Below, one piece after another: positions 1-5,694 of a stretch of DNA of 5,694 nucleotides (positions are counted from its first letter, which is position 1; every line of letters begins with the position of its first letter). The stretch is from an uncultured Verrucomicrobiota bacterium (lineage in GTDB: Bacteria; Verrucomicrobiota; Verrucomicrobiia; Limisphaerales; UBA9464): NCBI GenBank assembly GCA_903925515.1, contig CAIYFP010000514.1, positions 1 to 5,694 of the forward strand, read 5' to 3'. Position numbers and translations under genes: made by a program. Under the pieces are notes generated by a model. It ran no database searches. It was not told where the DNA came from and saw only the letters and a program-made list of their open reading frames with translations.

Positions 1-12
1 ATGGATCACGTC

Positions 13-155
13 CAGCGGCAGGATGCCGCTGCCACCTTCCAGGAAGGCCAAGTGAAAGTGGAAGCGGCTTCCAGCCGCTTGCCCGGCATGGACCGGCGGC
101 AGGATGCCACTGCCACTCTATCTCAGAGATGCTCGGAGTGCGGCATTCTTGCCGC
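13..155. repeat. Mosaic of short GC-rich hairpin repeats (REP-like)
   Basis: Four short inverted repeats stand in a row. Positions 13-31 form a perfect 8-bp stem with a 3-nt loop, 62-80 another perfect 8-bp stem with a 3-nt loop, 98-108 a degraded 4-bp stem, and 140-155 a 6-bp stem with a 4-nt loop. The first and third units (16-35 and 97-116) match at 19 of 20 bases and lie exactly 81 bases apart. Frame 1 is open from the window edge to a TGA at 160-162, because the spacing is a multiple of three. The translation (with RQDAAAT and RRQDATAT) looks like translated interspersed repeats I recall from Verrucomicrobiota rather than a folded protein. The sequence shows the hairpins; the phylum link is memory and inference. 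Confidence 0.6.
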
Positions 156-207
156 CGCGTGAGGGCACGCGGCCTACAGCATGGGCCAAGCCTTTGGCTC
201 CACCTGA

Positions 208-242
208 GGGCGTGACTGATCCCCACGCCCACTGCCGTTTTT
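208..242 (+). terminator. Possible intrinsic terminator for transcription entering from the left
   Basis: A perfect 7-bp GC-rich stem (208-214 with 224-230, 9-nt loop) is followed seven bases later by five T residues (238-242). It would stop plus-strand transcripts arriving from the repeat region or from a gene left of the window. The T tract is set back from the stem, so this is weaker than the opposing minus-strand terminator. No gene in the window needs it, so the call stays tentative. Confidence 0.35.
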
Positions 243-248
243 AGGTTC

Positions 249-285
249 AAAAAGAACGCCCGGCGTGCGGGGGCACGCCGGGCGT
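249..285 (-). terminator. Intrinsic terminator of the Tat-exported oxidoreductase gene
   Basis: On the minus strand a perfect 13-bp stem (273-285 pairing with 256-268) closes a 4-base loop and is followed directly by TCTTTTT (255 down to 249). The stem begins 33 bases after the oxidoreductase stop codon. Stem, loop and T tract have the classic form of a rho-independent terminator, making this the clearest regulatory element in the window. Confidence 0.9.
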
Positions 286-318
286 CGCCGGGCACTCGGC
301 TGTCGCCGATGCGCTGGA

Positions 319-1629
319 TCAAACCGTCTTCGTCTTGCCGGGGACGGCGATGGCGTAGAAGCCCTCGGCGTCGGGTTGGCTCTTGGGCTTGGCATCCCAG
401 GCGATGGAATCGGGCGCCAGCGAGATGCTGGAGTTCAGCGCCGCATCCCAATCGATGGGCACGCCGCTGTAGGTGGACATGCGGCCCATGATGGCGACGA
501 GGGAGGACTTCGCGCCGTTGAACGCCTCGTTGTACGGGGTGTTGGAGCGGATGGCGGCGAACAAGTCGTCGTGCTCCTGCTGGTAGGGATCGACGCCGCG
601 CTGGCCCCGGAAGCGCCACGCGTCGGAGCCCTTGACGCGAATGACATGGCCGGAGACGTCGGCATCGCCCTTGGTGCCGACGCAGTGCTCGGAGACGGAG
701 CTCCAGCAACCGCGGATGTGACGGCATTGGCTGTACATGCGGGAGCCGTCGGCGAACTCGTACTCGACGGCGTGGTGATCGAAGATCTCGCCGTATTCCT
801 TGGCGGTGCGAACCTGGCGGCCGCCCATGCCGAACGCGCGGACGGGATAGGCGTTCTTGATCCAGCAGCCGACGTCGAGGTTGTGGATGTGTTGCTCGAC
901 GATGTGGTCGCCGCAGAGCCAGTTGAAGTAGTACCAATTGCGAAGCTGGAACTCCATCTCGCTCTGGCCGGGCTTGCGGGGGTTCACCCAGACGCCGCCG
1001 TCATTCCAGTAAACGCGCAGGGAGGTGATGTCGCCGATGGCGCCGTCGTGGAGGCGCTTCAGGGTTTCCAGGTAGCCGGGCTGATGGTGGCGCTGGAGGC
1101 CGACGCCGACCTTGAGGTTCTTCTTCTTGGCCTCCTCGGCGGCGGCGAGGACTCGGCGGACGCCGGGGCCGTCGGTGGCGACGGGCTTCTCCATGAAGAC
1201 ATGCTTCCCTTGGCGCACGGCCTCCTCGAAGTGGAAGGGCCGGAAGCCGGGGGGCGTGGCGAGGATGACGACGTCGGCGAGGGCGATGGCCTGCTTGAAG
1301 CCGTCGAGGCCCACGAACTGGCGATCGGGCGGGACGTCCACCTGGGGCCCCTTGGCCTGCTTGAGGTTGTTCAGCGCGCCATCGAGGCGGTCCTTGAAGG
1401 CGTCCGCCATGGCGATGAGCTTCGTGCCGGGGACGCTCAAGGCCTGGTTGGCCGCGCCGGAGCCGCGGCCGCCGCAGCCCACGAGCGCGATCTTCAAGGT
1501 GTCGCTCGCCTGGGCGAAGGCCAGGCGGTCCGCCACCAACCCGCTGGCCGCCACGGCGCCCAGCGTCGCGCCCGTCGATGAGAGGAAACCGCGCCGGGTG
1601 ATCGGCGTGGCAGGGGAGGATGCATTCAT
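319..1629 (-). CDS. Tat-exported Gfo/Idh/MocA family oxidoreductase
   Basis: The 436-residue product is an NAD(P)-dependent oxidoreductase, probably acting on a sugar, inositol-like or glycoside substrate outside the cytoplasm. It begins with a twin-arginine signal (TRRGFLSST, residues 11-19) and a hydrophobic, Ala-rich stretch to about residue 40. A Rossmann fold follows, with the nucleotide-binding motif GCGGRGSGA (51-59), then EKPVA (147-151), typical of the family. The C-terminal α/β domain carries GDHIVEQHIHNLD (240-252), where family members place catalytic His and Asp residues. The length suits signal-bearing members, which are abundant in Verrucomicrobiota and Planctomycetota. No convincing Shine-Dalgarno precedes the ATG; the start is chosen because the Tat signal follows at once. 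It is transcribed alone and ends at a strong terminator. The family is near certain; the substrate cannot be read from sequence. Confidence 0.95.
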   Translation of the reverse strand: MNASSPATPITRRGFLSSTGATLGAVAASGLVADRLAFAQASDTLKIALVGCGGRGSGAANQALSVPGTKLIAMADAFKDRLDGALNNLKQAKGPQVDVPPDRQFVGLDGFKQAIALADVVILATPPGFRPFHFEEAVRQGKHVFMEKPVATDGPGVRRVLAAAEEAKKKNLKVGVGLQRHHQPGYLETLKRLHDGAIGDITSLRVYWNDGGVWVNPRKPGQSEMEFQLRNWYYFNWLCGDHIVEQHIHNLDVGCWIKNAYPVRAFGMGGRQVRTAKEYGEIFDHHAVEYEFADGSRMYSQCRHIRGCWSSVSEHCVGTKGDADVSGHVIRVKGSDAWRFRGQRGVDPYQQEHDDLFAAIRSNTPYNEAFNGAKSSLVAIMGRMSTYSGVPIDWDAALNSSISLAPDSIAWDAKPKSQPDAEGFYAIAVPGKTKTV

Positions 1630-1806
1630 ACGTGTCAGCTATATCGTGTCGTTCAGCCTCGTCCGACGCCTTCCTGAAGACGTCGATTCATGGCTGGTTC
1701 TGCGGTTTGCCGCGGGGAACAGGCAGACGCTATCGAGCCTCGCGTCCCGACGGCAACCCCTACTTTCGTGCGACGGCCTCCCGTCCCGGTCCGGGGCGGG
1801 GCCGGG

Positions 1807-2010
1807 CTACGCGCGTCCCGTGATGGCGCGCCAAAGGATGGCGGCCACGACGATCGCATCGGCCGCGACCAGCAACCCGAAGGCGGGCTTGCCCACATGC
1901 ACCAGCAGTCCGGCCTTCAGGCACAGCCAAGGCAACGCTGACAACCCCGCCGCCACGGCGAGTCCCGTCACGGCCAGCGTCACGCGCGCCCATCCATGGC
2001 TCTTGTCCAT
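1807..2010 (-). CDS. Small two-helix membrane protein of unknown function
   Basis: A 67-residue product with two predicted membrane helices, about residues 10-31 and 43-60, separated by a short loop containing LVHVGKP and ending in a basic tail (RAITGRA). Third codon positions are strongly G/C, as in neighbouring genes, which supports real coding. The ATG is preceded by only a weak purine match (GGA about 7 bases upstream). It diverges from the TatD-like hydrolase gene, whose start lies about 100 bases away, so the two may share a promoter region, though no promoter boxes stand out. I do not recognise a family. A longer frame on the plus strand overlaps its 5' end, but that extension is not credible. 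It could be spurious, since GC-rich DNA gives hydrophobic frames by chance. Confidence 0.55.
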   Translation of the reverse strand: MDKSHGWARVTLAVTGLAVAAGLSALPWLCLKAGLLVHVGKPAFGLLVAADAIVVAAILWRAITGRA

Positions 2011-2109
2011 GCGTCATCCGTACCGCGTCGCCGGGCTTCCCGTCAAAGGCCGGGTGCATCGGCCCGCTCGACTTGGGACCGCTTCGGGGGCAGTCTCGGC
2101 CCGCAACGC

Positions 2110-2913
2110 ATGCGCTACATCGAGCCTCACGGACACATGGTCAGCCGCACCACGGACGACTACCTCGACATGGTCACGGCGGGTTGCGCGGCGGTGTGCG
2201 AGCCTGCCTTCTGGGCCGGGTTTGACCGTTCGTCCTCGGATGGGTTCCGGGACTACTTCCGCCAGTTGACGGAGTACGAGCCGGCGAGGGCGGCGAAGTA
2301 CGGCCTCCCGCACTATTGCTGGCTTTGCATCAACCCGAAGGAATCCGAGGACGTGGGCCTTGCGCGGGACGTGCTGGCGTTGATCCCGGAGTTCCTGGGG
2401 CGTGCCAACGTGCTGGGGATCGGCGAGATCGGGCTCAACAAGAACTCGCGCAACGAGATCCGCGTCCTGGAGATGCACGTGGACCTCGCCGCCCGCGAGA
2501 ACCAGCTCATCCTGGTGCACACGCCCCACCTGGAGGACAAGCTCAAGGGCACGCGCCTCATCCTCGACGTCATCCGGTCGGACTCCCGGATCCGGCCCGA
2601 GCGCGTCCTCATTGACCACGTGGAGGAGCACACCGCCCGGTTGGTGCTCGACCGTGGCCATTGGGGTGGGATGACGCTGTACCCCATCAGCAAGTGCACG
2701 CCGGCGCGGGCCGTGGACATCCTCGACGTGTTCGGCTCGGATCGCCTCTGGATGAACTCGGCGTGCGACTGGGGCGAGAGCGTGCCCCTGGCGATCCCGC
2801 GGACGGCCATCGAGATGCGCAAGCGTGGTTGGTCGGCCGAGGCCATCGACCGCGTGATCTACGGCAACCCGGTGAAGTTCCTGTCGCAATGCCCCAGGTT
2901 CTCGGTGCGCTAG
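2110..2913 (+). CDS. TatD-family metal-dependent hydrolase (ebo-cluster EboB-like)
   Basis: The 267-residue product is a TIM-barrel amidohydrolase-superfamily protein related to TatD nucleases/hydrolases. All expected metal ligands are present: H7 and H9 (HGH), E106 (GIGEIGL), H137 (LVHTPH), H170 (LIDHVEEH) and D220 (NSACDWG). The end carries the YGNP motif common to the superfamily. The openings HGHMVSRTTDDY and AVCEPAFWAGF and the region RHYC/PHYC match my memory of the TatD-like subgroup in ebo gene clusters, linked to metabolite export, rather than housekeeping TatD; this is inference. The frame is open upstream to an ATG at 1996, but the 38 extra residues are Arg/Ser-rich and overlap the divergent gene, so the start at 2110, immediately before the conserved core, is preferred. 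There is no clear Shine-Dalgarno. Probably co-transcribed with the 88-residue protein downstream. The substrate is unknown. Confidence 0.88.
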   Translation: MRYIEPHGHMVSRTTDDYLDMVTAGCAAVCEPAFWAGFDRSSSDGFRDYFRQLTEYEPARAAKYGLPHYCWLCINPKESEDVGLARDVLALIPEFLGRANVLGIGEIGLNKNSRNEIRVLEMHVDLAARENQLILVHTPHLEDKLKGTRLILDVIRSDSRIRPERVLIDHVEEHTARLVLDRGHWGGMTLYPISKCTPARAVDILDVFGSDRLWMNSACDWGESVPLAIPRTAIEMRKRGWSAEAIDRVIYGNPVKFLSQCPRFSVR

Positions 2914-2963
2914 CCGGCCACGCTTCCAGCCCGTCGCCTTTCATCCACCCATTTCATCCCGTC

Positions 2964-2970
2964 GGAGGAG
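2964..2970 (+). promoter_or_regulatory. Strong Shine-Dalgarno site
   Basis: GGAGGAG lies four bases before the ATG at 2975, the best match to the anti-Shine-Dalgarno sequence before any gene in this window. It fixes the start of the 88-residue protein and supports that this small frame is translated. Confidence 0.75.
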
Positions 2971-2974
2971 CACG

Positions 2975-3241
2975 ATGACACGACAACAAGTCCTGGACCT
3001 GTATTTCATGGAGGCACGGAGCAAGGTCATCGACCTCGCGGCGTTCCTCGATCGCGTGGACCGCGCCCCGGGCGAGGCCGACTTCCGGCTTGCGGCCATC
3101 CATGAGGCGCTGTCGGCGCTGCATGGGGCGGATGGCATGCGGGCGAAGGCGGTGCTGGAATCCTTGAGCGACCCCACGCATGAACCCATCGAGCGGGCCC
3201 CCGGCAAGGGCGCCGCGGGCGCATGGCCGGGCAAGGGTTGA
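2975..3241 (+). CDS. Small conserved-looking helical protein, partner of TatD-like hydrolase
   Basis: An 88-residue soluble protein, predicted mostly helical: an amphipathic N-terminal half (VLDLYFMEARSKVIDLAAFL, residues 6-25), a charged link (DRVDRAPGEADF, 26-37), a second helical part (38-64), then SDPTHEPI (65-72) and a Gly/Ala/Lys-rich tail ending in AWPGKG. A very good ribosome-binding site sits just upstream. It follows the hydrolase gene by 61 bases on the same strand with no terminator between, so an operon is likely. I recall similar short proteins next to ebo-type TatD genes in Verrucomicrobiota, but I cannot name a domain and do not assign a function. No signal peptide, membrane helix or metal-binding motif is seen. 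Confidence 0.8.
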   Translation: MTRQQVLDLYFMEARSKVIDLAAFLDRVDRAPGEADFRLAAIHEALSALHGADGMRAKAVLESLSDPTHEPIERAPGKGAAGAWPGKG

Positions 3242-3446
3242 TGTGCCCGGTGCCACGGCCGGTGGTTCGCATGAGGTGGCTTCGGCGAGGAGGGGGCAAG
3301 GCGATGGTTGGGCAAGGGGAGCCATGATGGATGCCTCGAACAAAGAAGCGACGAAGGCCTTGCAAAGGTAGGTCCAACACAGCACGAATCCTCCAGCCGG
3401 GTCATTCCAGCCTCGGCATGACGGGTCAAAAACAGGGATGCACAAC
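3242..3446. other. Intergenic region upstream of the restriction-modification genes
   Basis: This stretch of about 205 bases separates the 88-residue protein from the methyltransferase. It should hold the promoter of the restriction-modification operon, but no convincing -35/-10 pair is visible. I see no C-box-like dyad and no small controller gene with a helix-turn-helix. A short inverted repeat (3401-3405 with 3418-3422) lies near the methyltransferase start but lacks a T tract on either strand. Frames crossing the region look non-coding. Confidence 0.5.
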
Positions 3447-4601
3447 ATGCGTTCGGTCGAACTTTTCTCGGGTGCGGGTGGCATGGCTTTGGGCTTGGAA
3501 GGTGCTGGCTTCGATCCGGTGGCCTTGGTGGAGAGGAACAAGGACGCCTGCGCGACGCTGCGACGGAACCGACCGTCGTGGGATGTCATTGAGACGGACG
3601 TCCGTGAGTTGGATTTCAAGCGGTTTGGCGAGGTGGACATGGTGGCGGGAGGGCCTCCGTGCCAGCCCTTCTCGATTGGAGGGAAGTCGCGAGGCTATGA
3701 CGACACCCGCGACATGTTCCCGCAGGCGGTTCGGGCCGTCCGGGAATTGAAGCCGCGAGCATTCTTGTTTGAGAACGTGAGGGGTTTGCTGCGCGAGGCG
3801 TTCAGCAGCTACGTCGAGTTTGTCCGGCTCCAGCTGACCTACCCCGAGTTCCCGGTGTCCAGCAATGTGGCGTGGGACATGAACCTCCAACGATTGCAAC
3901 GGCATCACACCTCGGCCGGAAGGCATGGCGGCCTCACCTACCAAGTCAGCCTTCACCTTGCGGATGCAGCGGACTTCGGCGTTCCCCAGCGGCGGCACCG
4001 GGTTTTCTTTGTGGGATTCCGGTCAGACTTGGACGCCAAGTGGTTTTTTCCTGCGGCAACCCACTCCTCGGAGGAGCTGATCCGGGCCAAGCATGTCAAC
4101 GGACGGTACTGGCGGGAGCACGGACTCGACCGGCCGGCGGATTTGCCATCGTCCTTGACGGCCCGGGTCAATGAGTTGCGCAACGAGACGCTGCTGCCCT
4201 CGGGATTGAGATGGCGAACGGTTCGCGACGCGTTGCATGGTTTGCCTCCGCCGGGGGAGGGAAATGGCATCGCCAATCACAAGGCGCAGCCGGGGGCCAA
4301 GGCTTATCCCGGTCATACGGGAAGCCCCTGGGATGATCCAGCCAAGGCCCTCAAGGCCGGGGATCATGGGGTCCCCGGCGGCGAGAACATGCTCGCCGAT
4401 GTCGATGGCTCGGTCCGCTATTTCTCCATCCGTGAGTCCGCTCGCATCCAGACCTTCCCGGATGATTATGTGTTCCCCGGCTCGTGGACGGAAAGCATGC
4501 GGCAGTTGGGAAATGCCGTCCCAGTGTTGCTGGCCAAAACGGTTGCGGCATCCATCTACCGGCAACTGAAGGCCCCTCATGGAAGAAAAGCCTCCGTTTA
4601 A
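3447..4601 (+). CDS. DNA (cytosine-5)-methyltransferase, type II R-M modification enzyme
   Basis: A 384-residue C5-cytosine methyltransferase that protects host DNA from the endonuclease encoded next. Conserved motifs appear in order, numbered from the start at 3447: motif I FSGAGG (7-12) for S-adenosylmethionine, motif IV GGPPCQPFS (68-76) with the catalytic Cys72, motif VI FENVRG (108-113), motif VIII QRRHRVF (181-187), a target-recognition region at about 207-323, motif IX around SIRESARIQTFP (327-338), and motif X LGNAVP (354-359). About 70 residues separate VI from VIII, longer than in minimal enzymes such as M.HhaI. The ATG at 3447 is chosen because AGGGA lies 8 bases before it and motif I begins close behind; an in-frame ATG at 3438 would add three residues but has no ribosome site. 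Pairing with an Eco29kI-type nuclease suggests CCGCGG specificity. Third-position GC is lower than in the hydrolase gene. Confidence 0.95.
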   Translation: MRSVELFSGAGGMALGLEGAGFDPVALVERNKDACATLRRNRPSWDVIETDVRELDFKRFGEVDMVAGGPPCQPFSIGGKSRGYDDTRDMFPQAVRAVRELKPRAFLFENVRGLLREAFSSYVEFVRLQLTYPEFPVSSNVAWDMNLQRLQRHHTSAGRHGGLTYQVSLHLADAADFGVPQRRHRVFFVGFRSDLDAKWFFPAATHSSEELIRAKHVNGRYWREHGLDRPADLPSSLTARVNELRNETLLPSGLRWRTVRDALHGLPPPGEGNGIANHKAQPGAKAYPGHTGSPWDDPAKALKAGDHGVPGGENMLADVDGSVRYFSIRESARIQTFPDDYVFPGSWTESMRQLGNAVPVLLAKTVAASIYRQLKAPHGRKASV

Positions 4602-5196
4602 CCCCTTGGACAAGGCCAACCTAGGCCGTGCGATTGTCGAGGCCCTTCTCGGGAGCAAGCCGCGAGCCTTGTCCGACGTGGCTGAGTTCCAGGGGGCTGG
4701 CATCTACGCCATTTACTATCACGGCAGGTTTCCTGCCTACAGGGCGCTGGCCGCGCTGAATCAGCCTGATCCCACATGGCCAATCTACGTGGGGAAGGCC
4801 GTTCCTCGGGGCGGCAGGAAGGGAGGCGAAATGGATGCCTCCATCGAATCCAACGCGCTTTGCGAGCGGCTTCGAAAACACAAGGCCTCCATCGATCTCG
4901 TGGAATCCCTGTCCATGCGAGACTTCACGTTCCGCAGCTTGGTGGTCGATGACGTTTGGATCTCCTTGGGGGAGACCTTGGTGATCCAAAGGTTCCAGCC
5001 CTTGTGGAATCACGTGGTCGAGGGTTTTGGCAACAATGACCCCGGATCGAAGCGATATGCCGGGAAACGCCCCTTGTGGGATGAGTTGCACCCGGGCCGT
5101 CCATGGGCCCGAAGATGCACGCCGCCCAAGCATGACCGGGATGCGATCCTCAACATGGTGTCGGACTACATGAAGCACGTGCTGGGACGGGAGTGA
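4579..5196 (+). CDS. Eco29kI-family GIY-YIG restriction endonuclease
   Basis: The 205-residue product is the restriction partner of the methyltransferase. GIY-YIG features are all visible: GIYAIYY (41-47, Y43), IYVGKAVP (69-76, Y70), R97 and H101 in ERLRKH, the metal-binding E132 (LGETL) and N144 (LWN). The R-to-H spacing of 4 and E-to-N spacing of 12 match my memory of R.Eco29kI (R104/H108, E142/N154). The family signatures FQGAG, LWNHVVEGFGN and HPGRPWARRC also match, so this is a restriction enzyme and not a homing or UvrC-type GIY-YIG protein. R.Eco29kI cuts CCGCGG; the same target is inferred here, untested. The start overlaps the methyltransferase end by 23 bases in another frame, with GAAGG six bases upstream, implying translational coupling. 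No catalytic residue is missing, so it is probably active. Confidence 0.93.
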   Translation: MEEKPPFNPLDKANLGRAIVEALLGSKPRALSDVAEFQGAGIYAIYYHGRFPAYRALAALNQPDPTWPIYVGKAVPRGGRKGGEMDASIESNALCERLRKHKASIDLVESLSMRDFTFRSLVVDDVWISLGETLVIQRFQPLWNHVVEGFGNNDPGSKRYAGKRPLWDELHPGRPWARRCTPPKHDRDAILNMVSDYMKHVLGRE

Positions 5197-5265
5197 GAAG
5201 CCTGGCTCGGGCGCGGGGTTCCCCACTCCCTTCCGTCGAGCGAGGGAAAACGTTGGATGGGTGGA

Positions 5266-5694
5266 TCAAAACCCCGGCGGCCTCGCTCGATGCCATGGGG
5301 TGGCCCTCTGGTAGGCGCGGGCGACCTTGAGGAGGCGTTCCTCGCCGAACCAGCGCCCCAGCAGGCAGAAGGTGTTCGGCTTGCCGCCGTCCTTGGCTCC
5401 GCCTGGTAGGACCACGCACGGGTGGCCTGAGAAATTCGAGAACATGAGTGCGTCGCCCGCCCACGGGGGCGCGACGACGGCGTCGAAGCGGGAGAGGATC
5501 CGTTCCATCTCGCGGGCGAGGAGCCATCGGGCGCGGTTGGCCTCCAGGTATTCCACGGCCGGGACCATGCGTGCCGCGCGGAACTGGTTGGGCCAATTCC
5601 AATCCTCCTGCTGCACCAATCCCTCCGCCCGGCCGTCGCGGACCCATGGCTCAAAGCTCGCCGAGGCCTCGGCGTGCAGGATCAGCATCAAGGG
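5266..5694 (-). CDS. Amidase signature family protein, C-terminal part (runs off window)
   Basis: The 142 residues visible are the C-terminal end of an amidase of the GatA/AS family, which hydrolyses amide bonds with a Ser-cisSer-Lys triad. The catalytic residues lie in the N-terminal part outside the window. Supporting features are FDAVVAPPWAG (the strand after the long helix) and FSNFSGHPCVVLPGG (the conserved Asn-x-Ser/Thr-Gly-His-Pro turn). Next come GKPNTFCLLGRWFGEERLL and VARAYQRATPWH, the usual end of the family with its GR-x-F/W motif and last helix. The frame is open at position 5694, so the true start lies beyond; a TTG at 5691 or ATG at 5688 is not a believable start. Family members are usually about 450-550 residues. 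It converges on the endonuclease gene, with 69 bases between the stops. Substrate unknown. Confidence 0.85.
   Translation of the reverse strand, partial: PLMLILHAEASASFEPWVRDGRAEGLVQQEDWNWPNQFRAARMVPAVEYLEANRARWLLAREMERILSRFDAVVAPPWAGDALMFSNFSGHPCVVLPGGAKDGGKPNTFCLLGRWFGEERLLKVARAYQRATPWHRARPPGF

Noticed and set aside
1..162. 53-codon open frame starting with ATG at position 1 and ending at TGA 160-162
   Set aside because: It is made almost entirely of hairpin repeat units and has no visible upstream signal because the window starts there; the repeat explanation is simpler. It could still be the tail of a gene to the left.
265..1581. 438-codon open frame on the plus strand
   Set aside because: It is antisense to the Tat-exported oxidoreductase. 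Its Ala/Gly/Val/Asp-rich composition is the usual product of reading GC-rich coding DNA on the wrong strand, and it runs through the terminator hairpin.
1638..1643. TATAGC eight bases before the oxidoreductase ATG, which could be a -10 box of a leaderless transcript
   Set aside because: There is no acceptable -35 box at the proper spacing, and a six-base near match occurs by chance often.
1772..1806. Two adjacent GC-rich hairpins (1772-1785 and 1785-1806) just after the small membrane protein's stop
   Set aside because: There is no T tract on the minus strand, and the larger stem has an A-C mismatch when read on that strand, so a terminator call is not supported.
1112..2269. 385-codon plus-strand frame linking the oxidoreductase region to the hydrolase
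   Set aside because: It crosses several well-supported genes in the wrong frame, is Arg/Ser/Pro-rich, and has no recognisable domain.
2014..2889. 291-codon minus-strand frame opposite the TatD-like hydrolase
   Set aside because: It mirrors the hydrolase gene, which has all its metal ligands; this frame has only low-complexity Arg/His/Val-rich sequence.
3401..3422. Short inverted repeat before the methyltransferase gene, considered as a C-box operator or terminator
   Set aside because: The stem is only five base pairs, there is no T tract, and no controller-protein gene is present to bind it.
4023..4703. 226-codon minus-strand frame across the methyltransferase and nuclease
   Set aside because: It overlaps two genes with complete catalytic motif sets and has no recognisable domain.

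Overview
The window is about 5.7 kb of GC-rich bacterial DNA from what looks like a Verrucomicrobiota-type genome, possibly a related Planctomycetota-like lineage. This is an inference from three things: a Tat-exported Gfo/Idh/MocA oxidoreductase, a TatD-like hydrolase of the ebo-cluster type, and intergenic hairpin repeats whose translation resembles the 'RRQDAGAT'-type interspersed repeats I associate with that phylum. No rRNA, tRNA, CRISPR array or transposase was seen.

Left part (1-1629). Positions 1-160 are a mosaic of short GC-rich hairpins (REP-like repeats). A possible plus-strand terminator (208-242) and a very good minus-strand intrinsic terminator (249-285) follow, facing each other. 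The latter ends a minus-strand gene (319-1629) for a Tat-exported NAD(P)-dependent oxidoreductase of unknown substrate.

Middle (1807-3241). A small two-helix membrane protein (minus strand) diverges from a plus-strand pair. The first gene of the pair encodes a 267-residue TatD-family metal hydrolase with all six expected metal ligands. The second, 61 bp downstream and with the best ribosome-binding site in the window, encodes an 88-residue helical protein of unknown function.

Right part (3447-5196). A compact type II restriction-modification system: a 5-methylcytosine DNA methyltransferase followed, with a 23-nt overlap, by a GIY-YIG restriction endonuclease of the Eco29kI family. If specificity is conserved, the target is CCGCGG. 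No controller (C) protein gene is visible. The two genes have lower third-position GC than the hydrolase next door, which fits acquisition by transfer. They are followed by the C-terminal third of a convergent amidase-signature-family gene (5266 to the window end).

The best candidate for a defined system is the Eco29kI-like module. The hydrolase plus 88-residue protein pair is the best candidate for something poorly described.
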